Positions 7,924 to 18,692 of a stretch of 64,000 nt of DNA are shown one piece after another. A program made the position numbers and the translations under genes. Within the stretch, counting starts at the first letter, position 1. Each line of letters opens with the position of its first letter. The DNA is from Dokdonella_A sp964582225. GTDB taxonomy: Bacteria; Pseudomonadota; Gammaproteobacteria; Xanthomonadales; Rhodanobacteraceae. The notes under the pieces were generated by a model, which saw only the letters and a program-made list of their open reading frames with translations, ran no database searches and had not been told where the DNA came from. The DNA lies in contig CAZORA010000003.1 in the NCBI GenBank assembly GCA_964582225.1, forward strand, positions 1 through 64,000, given 5' to 3'.

Positions 7924-9393
7924 TCAGCGCCCCAGCATGAGGCGCAGCAGGCGCCGGAAGCGCGCAGCGTAGGGCGGGTTCAGCCAGCCGGCCGCGTTCC
8001 AGCGCGCCTGGCGAAACACCGGCGTCAGCCGCGAGAAGGTGCGGAAGCCCGCCTCACCGTGATAGACGCCGATGCCGGATGCGCCCACACCGCCGAAAGG
8101 CAGCTCGTGCTGGGCGATATGGAACAGAGTGTCGTTGACGCTGACCCCACCGGCGGCGACGCGCTCGACGATCCGCCGCACGGTGGCCTGATCTTCGTCG
8201 AAGACGTAGAGCGACAGCGGGTTCGGCCGCGCCTCGATCTCGGCGCAGGCCTGCTCCAGATCATCGTAGGGCAGGAGCGGCAGCAGCGGGCCGAAGATCT
8301 CCTCGCGCATCACCCGCATCGACGCCGTCGTGGCGTGCAGCAGGGTGGGGGCGAAGCGGCGGCAGGCGGCGTCCTCGCCCGCGACCAGCACGTCCGCGCT
8401 GGCGCCGCCAGCCACCGCTTCGTCACGCAGCGCCGCGAGGCGGGCGAAGTGGCGATCCGAAACGATGCTCGCGTACTGCGGGTTGCTGGCAAAATTGGGG
8501 TAGAGCCGCGCCACCGTGGCGCGTGCGGCGTCGCGGAACTCCTGCAGGCGCGCGCGCGGCAGCAGCACATAGTCGGGCGCGATGCAGGTTTGCCCGGCGT
8601 TGAACAGCTTGCCGATCAGGATACGCTCTACGGCATGATCGAAGCGCGCCTGCGGTCCGATTACGGCCGGCGACTTGCCGCCGAGCTCAAGCGTCACCGG
8701 GGTGAGATTTTCCGCGGCTGCACGCATCACCGCGCGGCCGATCGCGGTCGAACCGGTGAACAGCAGGTGGTCGAAAGGCAGGGTGGAGAAGGCGCGTCCG
8801 ACTTCGGCGTCGCCCGTGACCACCGCGACTTCGTCCGCCGCGAAGTGCTGCGCCACCAGATCGGCGAACAGCGCCGAGAAGCGCGGCGTGAACTCGCTCA
8901 GCTTGAGCAGCACGCGATTGCCCGCCGCCAGGGCGTCGGTCAGCGGGCCGACGGCGAGATAGAGCGGATAGTTCCACGGCACGATGATGCCGACCACGCC
9001 GCGCGGTTGCGGCCTGAGCTCGGCGCGTGCCGGCAGGAACCAGACCTCGGCGCGACGCCGGTGCGGGCGCATCCAGCGTCGCCCGTGACGCAGTGCGTGG
9101 CGGATCCCGGAGAGGCTCGGGAAGACCTCCAGCAGATCGGTTTCCTCTGCCGGCCGCTGACCGAAATCAGCGTTGATCGCTGCGGCGATGGCGGCGCGCT
9201 GACCCCGGATCAGCTGCGCGAGCGCGTGCAACCGACGTTCGCGGATCGACCAATCGGGCAGCGGCTCGCGGAGGTGCGCCGCGCGCATGTGCTCGAAGCG
9301 GGCCTCGAGTGCGGCAGGATCGCGCGTTGCGGCGCCGCGCTCCGCCTCGCCTCCGGTCGATGCTGGTGCGCTTGCACTCGCCGGTGTCGTCAT
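7924..9393 (-). CDS. aldehyde dehydrogenase, coniferyl-aldehyde type
   Basis: NAD(P)-dependent aldehyde dehydrogenase of 489 residues oxidising an aldehyde to the acid in the cytoplasm. Seen motifs: VVGIIVPWNYPLYL (cofactor fold), LFTGSTAIGRAVM, the general-base Glu in LELGGKSPAVIG, the catalytic Cys in NAGQTCIAPDY, and EEIFGPLLPLLPY. The short N-terminus, the APDY after the Cys and the C-terminal HGEAGFRTFS place it with the class-3-like/coniferyl aldehyde dehydrogenase branch; the true substrate cannot be read from sequence. The start is ATG at 9393 (MTTPAS); the frame is open upstream but that part overlaps the DUF349 gene end and looks non-coding. Only 31 bases separate it from the downstream cus operon. 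Confidence 0.85.
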   Translation of the reverse strand: MTTPASASAPASTGGEAERGAATRDPAALEARFEHMRAAHLREPLPDWSIRERRLHALAQLIRGQRAAIAAAINADFGQRPAEETDLLEVFPSLSGIRHALRHGRRWMRPHRRRAEVWFLPARAELRPQPRGVVGIIVPWNYPLYLAVGPLTDALAAGNRVLLKLSEFTPRFSALFADLVAQHFAADEVAVVTGDAEVGRAFSTLPFDHLLFTGSTAIGRAVMRAAAENLTPVTLELGGKSPAVIGPQARFDHAVERILIGKLFNAGQTCIAPDYVLLPRARLQEFRDAARATVARLYPNFASNPQYASIVSDRHFARLAALRDEAVAGGASADVLVAGEDAACRRFAPTLLHATTASMRVMREEIFGPLLPLLPYDDLEQACAEIEARPNPLSLYVFDEDQATVRRIVERVAAGGVSVNDTLFHIAQHELPFGGVGASGIGVYHGEAGFRTFSRLTPVFRQARWNAAGWLNPPYAARFRRLLRLMLGR

Positions 9394-9455
9394 GTCGCTC
9401 GCCTCGTCGGATCGGGGCTGGTCCCGCTGCCGCGCGCGGCGCGACGCCGAACCGC

Positions 9456-12059
9456 TCAGGGCAGGCGCGCGGTCGCTGCCGCAAGCGCCTTCAGCATGCG
9501 CTGCTCGTGCGCGGGTTCGGCGCCGCGGCCGAGCGCGAGCCAGCGTTCCATCAGAGCTGCGAGCGCCTCCGCCGGTGACTCGGCGCCGCCGCCGCGCATG
9601 CGTTTGGCCAGGCGCTGCATCTGCAGCTCGCGGCGTCGTTCCCGCTCCTCGGTGGCGGCCTCGATGCCGGCGAGCGCCTCGAACTCCAGCACCAGATCGA
9701 GCGCGGCTGAGCCGTGATTGGCGGTGACCGGCGGCGTGATTCCACTCAGCGCCGCCTCGAAGCGGCGCCGCAATATCTCGGAGGCGCCGCCCCCGCCGGC
9801 CGCCTGCCACCGCGCGCGCAGCGCGTCGGCAGCGCGCGCGTCGGATTCCGCTTCCAGGCACAGGCGATAGCAGGCCTCCCAGGTGGTGAAGCGCGCGTGG
9901 CGACGCGCCCGCGCAGCCTCATCCAGACGTGTTTCGAGTAGCGCTCGTGCCGCTTCGAAGCGCGCGATCAGCACGCCGTCGCGCGGCCGCAGCGCGTCCC
10001 ACTGCGCGCGCAGCGCTGCCAGGCTGCCACGGTCGATCTCCTCGCCACTGGCCAGCGCTTCCATGCGTGCGCAGAGCTCGCTCGCTTCACCCTGCAGACG
10101 AAGGACCTCGGCGCTACGCGCCGAGCGCTCCGCATCGAGACCCGCGAAGACTGCGTCGAGCGCGGCGCGAAACTCCTTCCACTGCGCCTGGTCGCGACTG
10201 CGCCGACCGCCGCCCAGTGCGCGCCAGCGCTGCTGCAGCTCGCGCACGGCAGCGGTTGCGCCGCGCTGCACGCCGCCCTCGGTCAGCGCCTTCGCGGCGC
10301 CAATCAGCAGAGCCTTGCCGGCATCGATCCGGGCGTCGTTCTGCGCCAGCCAGGCGTCGATTCGGGCCAGCTGTTCCTTGATGCGCCGCGCGAAGGCCTG
10401 ACGCTGGCGCGGGTCGATCCCGTCGAGCCCGCGAAGCGCCCCGCTGAGCTCGCCGCGCAGGGAAGCCAGGCGTGCGCGGGGTGTCGTCGCCGGCCGCTGC
10501 GGAGCAGGCGGCAAGACATCGGCCTCGCACGCGCCGCCAGCCCCGACTGGCAGCGCGGCCGCTGCGGCTTCCTCTGCGATGCTGCTCGCGGCGGAGCTCA
10601 AGTCGCAGTCCGCCGCCTTGGCGAGCAGCGTTTCGAGTTCATCGACCCGCGCAATACGCAGTGCTTCGCGTTTCTTGAAATAGCCTTCCGCCGGTGCGAT
10701 CAGCGCGCGACAGGCGGAATTGAAGCGGCGCGTGAGGCCGTCCGGCCGCGCGCCGCGGCGCTCGCGTTCGTCGAGCTGCTTCCACTCGGTCTGAGCCTCG
10801 CGAAGCTTGGTGGCGACCGCGTCCGGGTGCAGACCGGAGCCGCGCAGCGATTCGATTTCCGTGCAGATTTCGCGGCGCCGCTGGCTGCCCGCCCAATGCT
10901 GCCATTGCTTGAGTTCGGTGTGCCTCGCCTCGACCTCGACGAGCCGCGCGGTGAGCGTCGGCGGGAGATCCTCGAGATCGCGACGGAGTTCGTCCAGACG
11001 CGCCTTCGCCGCATCTGCAGCGGCCGTTGCGCCGGCTTCGATCGCGGCCGCGCAGGCAGCGAGCGCCTCGCCCAGCTCGAGTTGCAGCGCGCGCTGCCGT
11101 GCCGCGCGCTGTTGCTTCTCTGCCTTCGCCTCGTCGAGCGAAGCGGCGAAACGCGCTTCGGCGATTCGCGCAGCCACCAGCTCGGCTGAATCATCCGCCA
11201 CCGCGTCGGTGGCAGCTGCCGCTTGGGCGGGACTCGGTTCTGCTTCCGGCTGCGCCGCTGTGGGGGCCGCGGACGCGGCGGGAGCGGGGCGACGGCTTGC
11301 CGCGAGAAGCTCACGTGCCGCCCGGTAGCGCTGTCCGATCGTCGGACCTACCGCCGACTCGAGCCGTTGCCAGTCGCCGGCGATCGCGTTTTCTTCGTCG
11401 AGCGAACCACCGTGTCTGAGCAGCCCCTCCAGGCGTGCGCAGAGATCTTCAGCCAGCGCCTCGGCGGCGGCGGTGTCGCCGCGGGCGATGCGCAGCGCCT
11501 CGATGCGCTCGCGGGCGGCGCGATTCACGTTCTTGTCCGAACGCCGCGCGCGCTCGGCGAGGCGTTCGAGCAGCGCCTCGTCGTCGATCCGCGCAATCAG
11601 CGCGAGCCGTAGTTCGACATCGGGGTCACCCAGCGCGCGTTCGAAGAGCAAGGCGGGGCGGCTCACTCGGGCCAGGGCGGCTTCGCGCAGTGCCGCTTCG
11701 GGTGCCAGCCGTGCGACCTGCTCCAGGAGCGCCGGATCATCCTGCGCCTTGAGCAGCCGCAGCCGTTCGGCGAGCGGCGGTGCCACGGGGTGCGTGCCGG
11801 CGAGCAGATCAAGCCAGACCACACGCGCCTGCGCGCGAGTGCCCGCATCGGGGTCGTCATGCGCCATTCCCTGCGCCAGACCCGGGTCGGCGAGGCGCTT
11901 CATCGCCGCCAGGCGCACGCCTGCGTCCGGGTCCTCGCGGGCCAGGCGCGACAGATTCACCTGCAGCTCGGCATCGTCATCACGCGCCACCGCCAGGCGA
12001 CGGACGTCGGCGTCCTTCGACTGCCAGCGCGGTTTGCTGAGAAATCCCGGCAGCTTCAT
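9456..12059 (-). CDS. DUF349 repeat protein
   Basis: Large cytoplasmic protein of 867 residues, extremely rich in Ala, Arg, Glu and Leu and almost entirely helical. The first 200 residues look like HEAT-type repeats (alternating DPDAGVRLAAMKRL, DPDVELRLALIARI). The rest contains repeated DUF349-like three-helix units with conserved Trp (WQRLESAVG, WKQLDERERRG, WRALGGGRRS, WDALRPRDG). Such proteins are conserved in gammaproteobacteria but have no established function. It has no signal peptide or membrane segment. It is 12 bases downstream of the TraB-family gene and 62 bases upstream of the aldehyde dehydrogenase, in one co-directional run. Confidence 0.8.
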   Translation of the reverse strand: MKLPGFLSKPRWQSKDADVRRLAVARDDDAELQVNLSRLAREDPDAGVRLAAMKRLADPGLAQGMAHDDPDAGTRAQARVVWLDLLAGTHPVAPPLAERLRLLKAQDDPALLEQVARLAPEAALREAALARVSRPALLFERALGDPDVELRLALIARIDDEALLERLAERARRSDKNVNRAARERIEALRIARGDTAAAEALAEDLCARLEGLLRHGGSLDEENAIAGDWQRLESAVGPTIGQRYRAARELLAASRRPAPAASAAPTAAQPEAEPSPAQAAAATDAVADDSAELVAARIAEARFAASLDEAKAEKQQRAARQRALQLELGEALAACAAAIEAGATAAADAAKARLDELRRDLEDLPPTLTARLVEVEARHTELKQWQHWAGSQRRREICTEIESLRGSGLHPDAVATKLREAQTEWKQLDERERRGARPDGLTRRFNSACRALIAPAEGYFKKREALRIARVDELETLLAKAADCDLSSAASSIAEEAAAAALPVGAGGACEADVLPPAPQRPATTPRARLASLRGELSGALRGLDGIDPRQRQAFARRIKEQLARIDAWLAQNDARIDAGKALLIGAAKALTEGGVQRGATAAVRELQQRWRALGGGRRSRDQAQWKEFRAALDAVFAGLDAERSARSAEVLRLQGEASELCARMEALASGEEIDRGSLAALRAQWDALRPRDGVLIARFEAARALLETRLDEAARARRHARFTTWEACYRLCLEAESDARAADALRARWQAAGGGGASEILRRRFEAALSGITPPVTANHGSAALDLVLEFEALAGIEAATEERERRRELQMQRLAKRMRGGGAESPAEALAALMERWLALGRGAEPAHEQRMLKALAAATARLP

Positions 12060-12071
12060 GGCGATCCTGAC

Positions 12072-13325
12072 TCAGAGCAGATTCTTGATGATACGGAAGC
12101 CGGCAACGTATTCGCCGATCAGGGTGCCGACGGTGACGAACATGAAGTTGAGCAGGGTGCGCGCGATACGGTTCTTCCACCAGCCACTCCAGTGCAGCAC
12201 GTCGTCGCGCAAGGTATCGAAATCGGCGACGCGCGGCTTGCGCAGCCAGGCTTCCACCCCCGCGCTGATCGCCGAGGCCGGGATGCCGGGCCGAAACGGC
12301 TTGAGCGGTGCGGCAATGAACGCGGCGAGCGTGCTGAGCGGATGCGCGGCAGCGGCGATGGCACCCAGAGCGGCGAAGCCGCCGGTGCAGATGACCCAGG
12401 TGAGCAGCGCATCGGTGCCCTCGTGTACGCCGCGGCTGAAGGCAAAGCCGATCGCCGCGGCAATCACGACGAAGGTCGCGATGGCTATCCAGCGGCCGAT
12501 GTGCGGCGCCGGCGGCACGCGGGACAGGCGAGCGATGGCTTCCGCGGGCGGCTCGGGCTGGGGCATCTCCAGCTCGTGGTGGACGCCCGCCAGATGCCCG
12601 GCGCCGATCACCACCAGGACGCGCCGCCGGGCTCCGTCGGCGCCGTATTCGCGCAGCTTGGCCGCCATGAAGCGATCGCGCTCGCCGATCAGCGCCTCGT
12701 AGAGTGGCGGTGACTCGCGCGCGAACTCGTTGAACATGCTGCCCAACAGGTCGCCCTGCTTGAGCTGCTCGATCTCGCTCTCGCTTACTTCCTCGCGACT
12801 CAAAAGGCTCGCGCCGAGGCCGCCGATGATGCTCATGCGATCGAAAAAGCCGACCCCGCGGTAGGCGCGCTTGAGGGTCACGCCGATCTCTCGGTCGATC
12901 AGCCAGACCGGCAGCCCGCGTGCTTCGGCACCGTCGATCGCGGCTCGCATCTCGGCCCCGGGCTCGATGCCAAACTGTTCCGCCAGCCGTCGCTGGAACG
13001 CTTGCAGCGCGAGATTGGCCGCGATCAGGCCGACCTTGTGCTGACGGATGACCTGGAACAGATCCAGCTTGCGGTAGGCGTCGGGATCGCGCATCGAGCG
13101 AAAGCGAGGCTCGCAGAGCTCGACCGCCACCGCGTCGAAGGTCTCGGCGGCCAGCGCCGTGCGCACGGCCTCCGCGCTGAGGCGCGAAACGTGCGCCGTT
13201 CCCAACAGCACGTATTCCGTCGTGTCGACGCGCAGGCGCAGCAGCGGCTGATCGGCGAGGTTTGCAGAGCCAAGGTCCTCTGGCGCCCGAGGCGGCAGGA
13301 CCGCTTCCTTCGGTTCGGCGTTCAA
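12072..13325 (-). CDS. TraB/PrgY-family membrane protein
   Basis: About 417 residues. The N-terminal half carries the TraB hallmark (YVLLGTAHVSRLSAEAV, then DAVAVELCEPR, and later VLVVIGAGHLAGV), a fold related to gluzincin-like proteases and named after pheromone-shutdown proteins of Gram-positive plasmids. The C-terminal half has several membrane segments (IAIATFVVIAAAIGFAF, LLTWVICTGGFAALGAIAAAA and a terminal one). The cellular role in proteobacteria is not established. The start is read as TTG at 13325 because it overlaps the TGA of the preceding amidase gene (TTGA) and no ATG fits better. Confidence 0.8.
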   Translation of the reverse strand: MNAEPKEAVLPPRAPEDLGSANLADQPLLRLRVDTTEYVLLGTAHVSRLSAEAVRTALAAETFDAVAVELCEPRFRSMRDPDAYRKLDLFQVIRQHKVGLIAANLALQAFQRRLAEQFGIEPGAEMRAAIDGAEARGLPVWLIDREIGVTLKRAYRGVGFFDRMSIIGGLGASLLSREEVSESEIEQLKQGDLLGSMFNEFARESPPLYEALIGERDRFMAAKLREYGADGARRRVLVVIGAGHLAGVHHELEMPQPEPPAEAIARLSRVPPAPHIGRWIAIATFVVIAAAIGFAFSRGVHEGTDALLTWVICTGGFAALGAIAAAAHPLSTLAAFIAAPLKPFRPGIPASAISAGVEAWLRKPRVADFDTLRDDVLHWSGWWKNRIARTLLNFMFVTVGTLIGEYVAGFRIIKNLL

Positions 13326-14212
13326 TCGCGATACCTGCGCGTCAGTTCACCGTAGGCGTCGATACGCCGATCGCGCAGAAAGGGCCAGATGCGGCGCACC
13401 TGCTCACTGCGGCCGAGATCCAGGTCGGCGAACAGAAGCTCGCGATCGCTGCTGCCGGCCTGAGCGAGGAGTTCACCCTGCGGTCCGGCGACGAAGCTCG
13501 AGCCCCAGAACTGCACGCCGCTGCCGCCGGCGTCGGGTGCTGCCTCGAAGCCGACCCGGTTGCAGGCAAGCAGGGGCAGCCCGTTGGCGATCGCGTGGCC
13601 GCGCTGCACCGTGATCCAGGCGTCCCGCTGGCGGCCCTTCTCGTCCTGCGGGTCCGCCGGGTCCCAGCCGATCGCGGTCGGATAGAGCAGGAGCTCGGCG
13701 CCCGCCAGCGCCATCAGGCGCGCCGCCTCCGGATACCACTGATCCCAGCACACCAGCAGGCCCAGTTTGCCGACCGAGGTCGGGATCGGATCGAAGCCGA
13801 GATCGCCGGGCGTGAAGTAGAATTTCTCGTAGAATGCAGGGTCGTCGGGAATGTGCATCTTGCGGTAGATGCCGCAGTGCGCGCGCGCGCGGTCGAACAC
13901 TACGGCGGTATTGTGATAGAGCCCCGCAGCCCGCCGTTCAAACAGGGAAGCGACGACGACCAGGCCCAGCGATTCGGCGAGCGCGCCGAGGCGCCGCGTG
14001 CTCGGCCCGGGAATCGGTTCCGCGCGATCGAACTCGCCGACGTCTTCACGCTGGCAGAAGTAGGGGCCGTTGTGCAGCTCCTGCAGCAGAACCAGGCGTG
14101 CTCCGGCCGCGGCGGCTTCGCGCAGGCCGAGCTCGATGGCGTCGAGATTGGCGGCAGCGCTGCCGCGGTCTGATTCCTGCAGGAGTGCAACCTTGAGGAT
14201 GGATGGAGTCAT
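13322..14212 (-). CDS. aguB: N-carbamoylputrescine amidase
   Basis: Carbon-nitrogen hydrolase of 296 residues that cleaves N-carbamoylputrescine to putrescine, CO2 and ammonia. The nitrilase catalytic triad is visible: Glu in LVLLQELHNGPYF, Lys in YRKMHIPDDPAFYEKFYF, and Cys in LLVCWDQWYPEAARL. The FYEKFYFTPGD block and the GWDPADPQDEKGRQRDAW segment are specific to the AguB subfamily. Its partner agmatine deiminase is encoded in this window at 21578-22618, separated by the mevalonate genes. I chose ATG at 14212 (MTPSILKVALLQ), preceded by a weak ribosome site; upstream sequence in frame is not conserved-looking. Confidence 0.92.
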   Translation of the reverse strand: MTPSILKVALLQESDRGSAAANLDAIELGLREAAAAGARLVLLQELHNGPYFCQREDVGEFDRAEPIPGPSTRRLGALAESLGLVVVASLFERRAAGLYHNTAVVFDRARAHCGIYRKMHIPDDPAFYEKFYFTPGDLGFDPIPTSVGKLGLLVCWDQWYPEAARLMALAGAELLLYPTAIGWDPADPQDEKGRQRDAWITVQRGHAIANGLPLLACNRVGFEAAPDAGGSGVQFWGSSFVAGPQGELLAQAGSSDRELLFADLDLGRSEQVRRIWPFLRDRRIDAYGELTRRYRD

Positions 14213-14440
14213 GTCGTGGTGGGGTTTGCGCGTGATCCGGATGCCTGCCGGCCGCTGTACTGAAGTCAACGTATTCGTCGCCGCAGCCGCGTGCTTCGGG
14301 CCGCGCACGCGGGCGTCGGCAAGGCGGGACACGGGCCACGCGTCGAGCGGCGTGGCGGCGCGGCGATCCGCGGCACGCGATAGCATATCGCGGATTGAGC
14401 TTCGCGCACGGCTTTTGCGCGCACCGGCGGGTACCTGGAA

Positions 14441-16480
14441 ATGCATTTCGTGAGCGGCAAGCCGGAGCCGATCCACCTGGAGCAGCCGGTCGCGATCGTG
14501 AGCCGCGACGCGATCATCGCTCGCGCGCTGCGCCGGGTCGCGAAGGAGGCTGATCTGCGGCTTGTGGTGCATCCACCAGAGCGCGCCGCGGTGGCGTTCG
14601 CGCAGCACGACGTGGTGCTGCTCGGCGTGGCGAGGAGCGAGGATTTGCGCGTGCTCGAAGGCCTGCGGCATGAAGCGCCTGATGTCGCCTGGGTGGTCAT
14701 CGCGGGCAGCGACGAAGCGGACTCGATTTGTCCGCGCGCTCGCGCCCTCGGCGCCCAGGACTGCCTCGGCGTCGACGATCTCGGCCCCGCGCTGCTGCGC
14801 CACGTCGTGCGTCAGGCGCGCGTGGCGGTACGCCGTCTGGCCGTCCAGCGCGGTCACGAAGCCGGGCTATGGGCGCTCTTCGACCAGCACCCGGACCCCG
14901 CCTGGCTGTGCGACGAAGCGGGCCTGCGCATGCTGGCGGTGAATCGCGCCGCGCTGCACATGTACGGTTTCGCGCGTGACGAGTTTCTGCAGCTGACCCT
15001 CGGCTCCCTGCGCGTCGAGGGTGGTGCCGCGCCGAGCGGCGCCCGGCCCGCCCTGGAGCGTCATCGTTGCGCCGATGGTTCCGCGGTCGAGGTCGAACTG
15101 CGCTATGCGCGATTGACTCTCGACGGCCGCCAAGTCTGGCTAGGCCGCGCACGGGAAGTCGGGGAAACGATGCGCACGCTGCGTGCTCTGCAGGCCAGTG
15201 AACGGCGCTTTCGCAACCTGTTCGAATCCAGCAGTGGCTACCTTTTCATCCACGATTGCAACGGCTTGCTGCTGGCGGCCAATCCAGCCGCGGCCAGCGC
15301 GCTGGGCTATGCGTCGGCCGAGCTGCCGGGGCGGCCGGTGAGCGAGCTGATCGTGCCGGCGCGCAAGGGCGACTTTGCGCGCTATCTGCAGCGCATCGAG
15401 CGCGAGGGCAGAGACACCGGAATCATCCACATGCGCTGCCGCTCGGGCGCGGAGCTCATCTGGCAGTATCGCAACCGCTTGGTCACCGACGGCGACGGGC
15501 CCGCCTGCGTGATCTGCAATGCGCAGGACGTCACTGCGCTGCACGCGACCCGCCGCGCGTTGGCCGAAAGTGAACGGCGTCTGCGCGCGATCGCCGACGC
15601 ACTGCCGCTGCAAATCGCCTACGTCGATCAGACGGAGCGCCTGGAGTTCGCCAATCAAGCCTGGCAGGACGCGCAACGCGGGTCCGGCTGTCAGGTCGGG
15701 ATGCATCTCGACCAGTTCCTCGCGCTGGAGCGGTATTCGCGCTACCAGCCGTTCCTGCAGCGCGCGCTGGCGGGCGAGCGGGTGGTGTTCGAGGATTCCG
15801 ATGAGAGCCGCGGCGCACCGCGCTTCGAAGTCACGCTGATTCCGGAGCGCAGCAGCCTGCGCGCGCCGGTGGCCGGGCTTCATCTCATGCGGCAGGACGT
15901 GACCGCGCAGAAAAAGGAAGAGGAGCGCCTGCTGCATCTGGCGCGCACCGATCCACTGAGTTCACTGTGGAATCGAGCCGGATTCCACGAGCGACTCGGC
16001 AACGCGTTGGCGCGCTCACGCGACCAGTCCTCCCTGCTGGCACTGTTCTATCTCGACGTCGACCGCTTCAAGGCGGTCAACGACCGCTTCGGGCACACGG
16101 CGGGCGATCAACTCATCCATGCAATCGGCGCGCGACTGCTGCACCAGGTGCGCAGCTCCGACGTGGTCGCACGCCTGGGCGGCGACGAGTTCGCCATCGT
16201 GATGGAGGCCGTACCCGATCGCGCCTTCGTTGAAGCCCGGGCAGCGGCGCTGGTCAAGGCAATGGGCGAACCCTTCAATCTCGGCGACGGTCTGCCGCTG
16301 ATTTCCGTCGGCGCCAGTATCGGCGTGGTCCTCGGTCGCGCGACCTCGCTGTCTTCCGTGCGGCTCCTCGCGCAGGCGGACGTGCTGCTCTACGCGGCGA
16401 AGCGTGACGGGCGGAATACCTGGAAGCTGGGCGAGGCGGCGCGCGACGATGCCGCTGTCCGGCACGGCGCGAGCGCCTGA
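14441..16480 (+). CDS. PAS-PAS-GGDEF diguanylate cyclase
   Basis: Cytoplasmic sensor of 679 residues making c-di-GMP. The N-terminal 130 residues look like a degenerate receiver-type domain (AIVSRDAIIARALRRV, VVLLGVARSEDLRVLEGL). PAS domains follow, roughly at 145-240, 250-365 and 370-490; the second has NLFESSSGYLFIHDCNGLLLAAN. The GGDEF domain has the DPLSSLWNRAGF entry, DVDRFKAVNDRFGH and an intact GGDEF at about residue 580. An RSSD product-inhibition (I-site) motif lies five residues before it, so it is probably an active, feedback-inhibited cyclase. There is no EAL domain or membrane segment. Only 6 bases separate it from mvaD, suggesting co-transcription with the mevalonate genes. Confidence 0.9.
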   Translation: MHFVSGKPEPIHLEQPVAIVSRDAIIARALRRVAKEADLRLVVHPPERAAVAFAQHDVVLLGVARSEDLRVLEGLRHEAPDVAWVVIAGSDEADSICPRARALGAQDCLGVDDLGPALLRHVVRQARVAVRRLAVQRGHEAGLWALFDQHPDPAWLCDEAGLRMLAVNRAALHMYGFARDEFLQLTLGSLRVEGGAAPSGARPALERHRCADGSAVEVELRYARLTLDGRQVWLGRAREVGETMRTLRALQASERRFRNLFESSSGYLFIHDCNGLLLAANPAAASALGYASAELPGRPVSELIVPARKGDFARYLQRIEREGRDTGIIHMRCRSGAELIWQYRNRLVTDGDGPACVICNAQDVTALHATRRALAESERRLRAIADALPLQIAYVDQTERLEFANQAWQDAQRGSGCQVGMHLDQFLALERYSRYQPFLQRALAGERVVFEDSDESRGAPRFEVTLIPERSSLRAPVAGLHLMRQDVTAQKKEEERLLHLARTDPLSSLWNRAGFHERLGNALARSRDQSSLLALFYLDVDRFKAVNDRFGHTAGDQLIHAIGARLLHQVRSSDVVARLGGDEFAIVMEAVPDRAFVEARAAALVKAMGEPFNLGDGLPLISVGASIGVVLGRATSLSSVRLLAQADVLLYAAKRDGRNTWKLGEAARDDAAVRHGASA

Positions 16481-16486
16481 GTTGAC

Positions 16487-17502
<1,016 letters not shown>

Positions 17503-17506
<4 letters not shown>

Positions 17507-18609
17507 GCGAGATTCTCGCCAGCGCGCCAGGCAAGCTCGTGGTACTCGGCGAATATGCCGTGCTCGAAGGTGCCCCGGCGCTGGCCGTCGCGGTGACGCG
17601 TCGGGCGCGGGTCTGCCTGCGTTCGCACGGGAACGGCGAGCTGCGGATCAGCGCACCCGCCCTCGGCATCGCCAACCTCGGCGCCACGCTCGGCGCCGAC
17701 GGCCGGCTGTGCTGGCTGCCTGGAGATTCCTCGGCAGCGCGGCTGGCTCTGGTCGAGCAGGTCTGGGCCGAGCTTGCCGCGGTCGACTGCGTGCCGGCGG
17801 CGGGGCAGGGCTGCGAGCTCGAGCTCGACAGCAGCGGTTTCTTCAGCGTCGCAGAAAGATCACGATCGAAACTCGGGCTGGGGTCAAGCGCGGCGCTTAC
17901 GGTCGCGCTTGGCGGCGCCCTGGCGTCCTTCGCCGGGCGCGCCGCTTTGCTCGAGGACCGCGCCGCCTGGCTGCTGCGGCTGCGGCGTGCGCATCGACGC
18001 TGGCAGGGCGAGGCCGGCAGCGGCGTGGATCTCGCGGCGAGTCTTTACGGTGGCTTCATCCGCTACCAGCGCCCGACAGCGGACGCGACGGCGGTGGTCA
18101 GCGTGCGCAGCTGGCCTCCCGCCGGCGTCCACTATTGTTTCGTCTGGTCGGGTGAGGCGGTTTCCACAGCTGATTCGCTGCGGCGCCTGGCCGAGTGGCG
18201 GCGCAGCCGACCCGCTGCCTATCGCGCCCGCACGAGGGAACTGTGCGCGCTCGCGCAGCAGGCGGATGCGCGAGCGGACGGGTCAGCCGGCGAGTTCATC
18301 GCCCTGGTGGCGGAATACGGCGCCGCCCTCGCGCGCTTCACCGCGGCCGCGCGACTGCACGCCGAGTCGCCGGCGCAGCGCGCATTGGCGCAACTCGCCG
18401 CTCGCTCGGGCGCGGCCTACAAGCCTTGCGGTGCTGGTGGCGATATCGGTTTGCTCGTTGCGGAAACCGCCGAGTGCCTCGAAATGCTGCAGCGCGGTAT
18501 CATCGCGGCCGGCCTGCAGCCGGTCGCCCTGGCGATCGACCCACTCGGGCTCCAAGTCGAAACCGCGCCGATGGCCGGTGCCTGCAGGCCGGCCGCGACG
18601 TCCATATAA
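17503..18609 (+). CDS. mvaK2: phosphomevalonate kinase
   Basis: GHMP kinase of 368 residues that phosphorylates mevalonate-5-phosphate to the diphosphate. Visible motifs: SAPGKLVVLGEYAVLEGAPA at the N-terminus, the ATP loop KLGLGSSAALTVALGG, SGVDLAASLYGGFIRY, and the C-terminal KPCGAGGDIGLLV. The order of motifs and the EYAVLEG signature are those of bacterial phosphomevalonate kinases rather than mevalonate kinases. The start is TTG at 17503, overlapping the mvaD stop; the frame is open far upstream but that part is antiparallel noise of mvaD. It precedes the fused reductase-kinase gene by 83 bases. Confidence 0.9.
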
Positions 18610-18692
18610 GGGATTCATCGGGCATAGAGCAGCGCCCGCGGCCCGAGAAACACCGTCCGTCCGACGGCCATCCAGAAGCGGTGAAGCACAAG

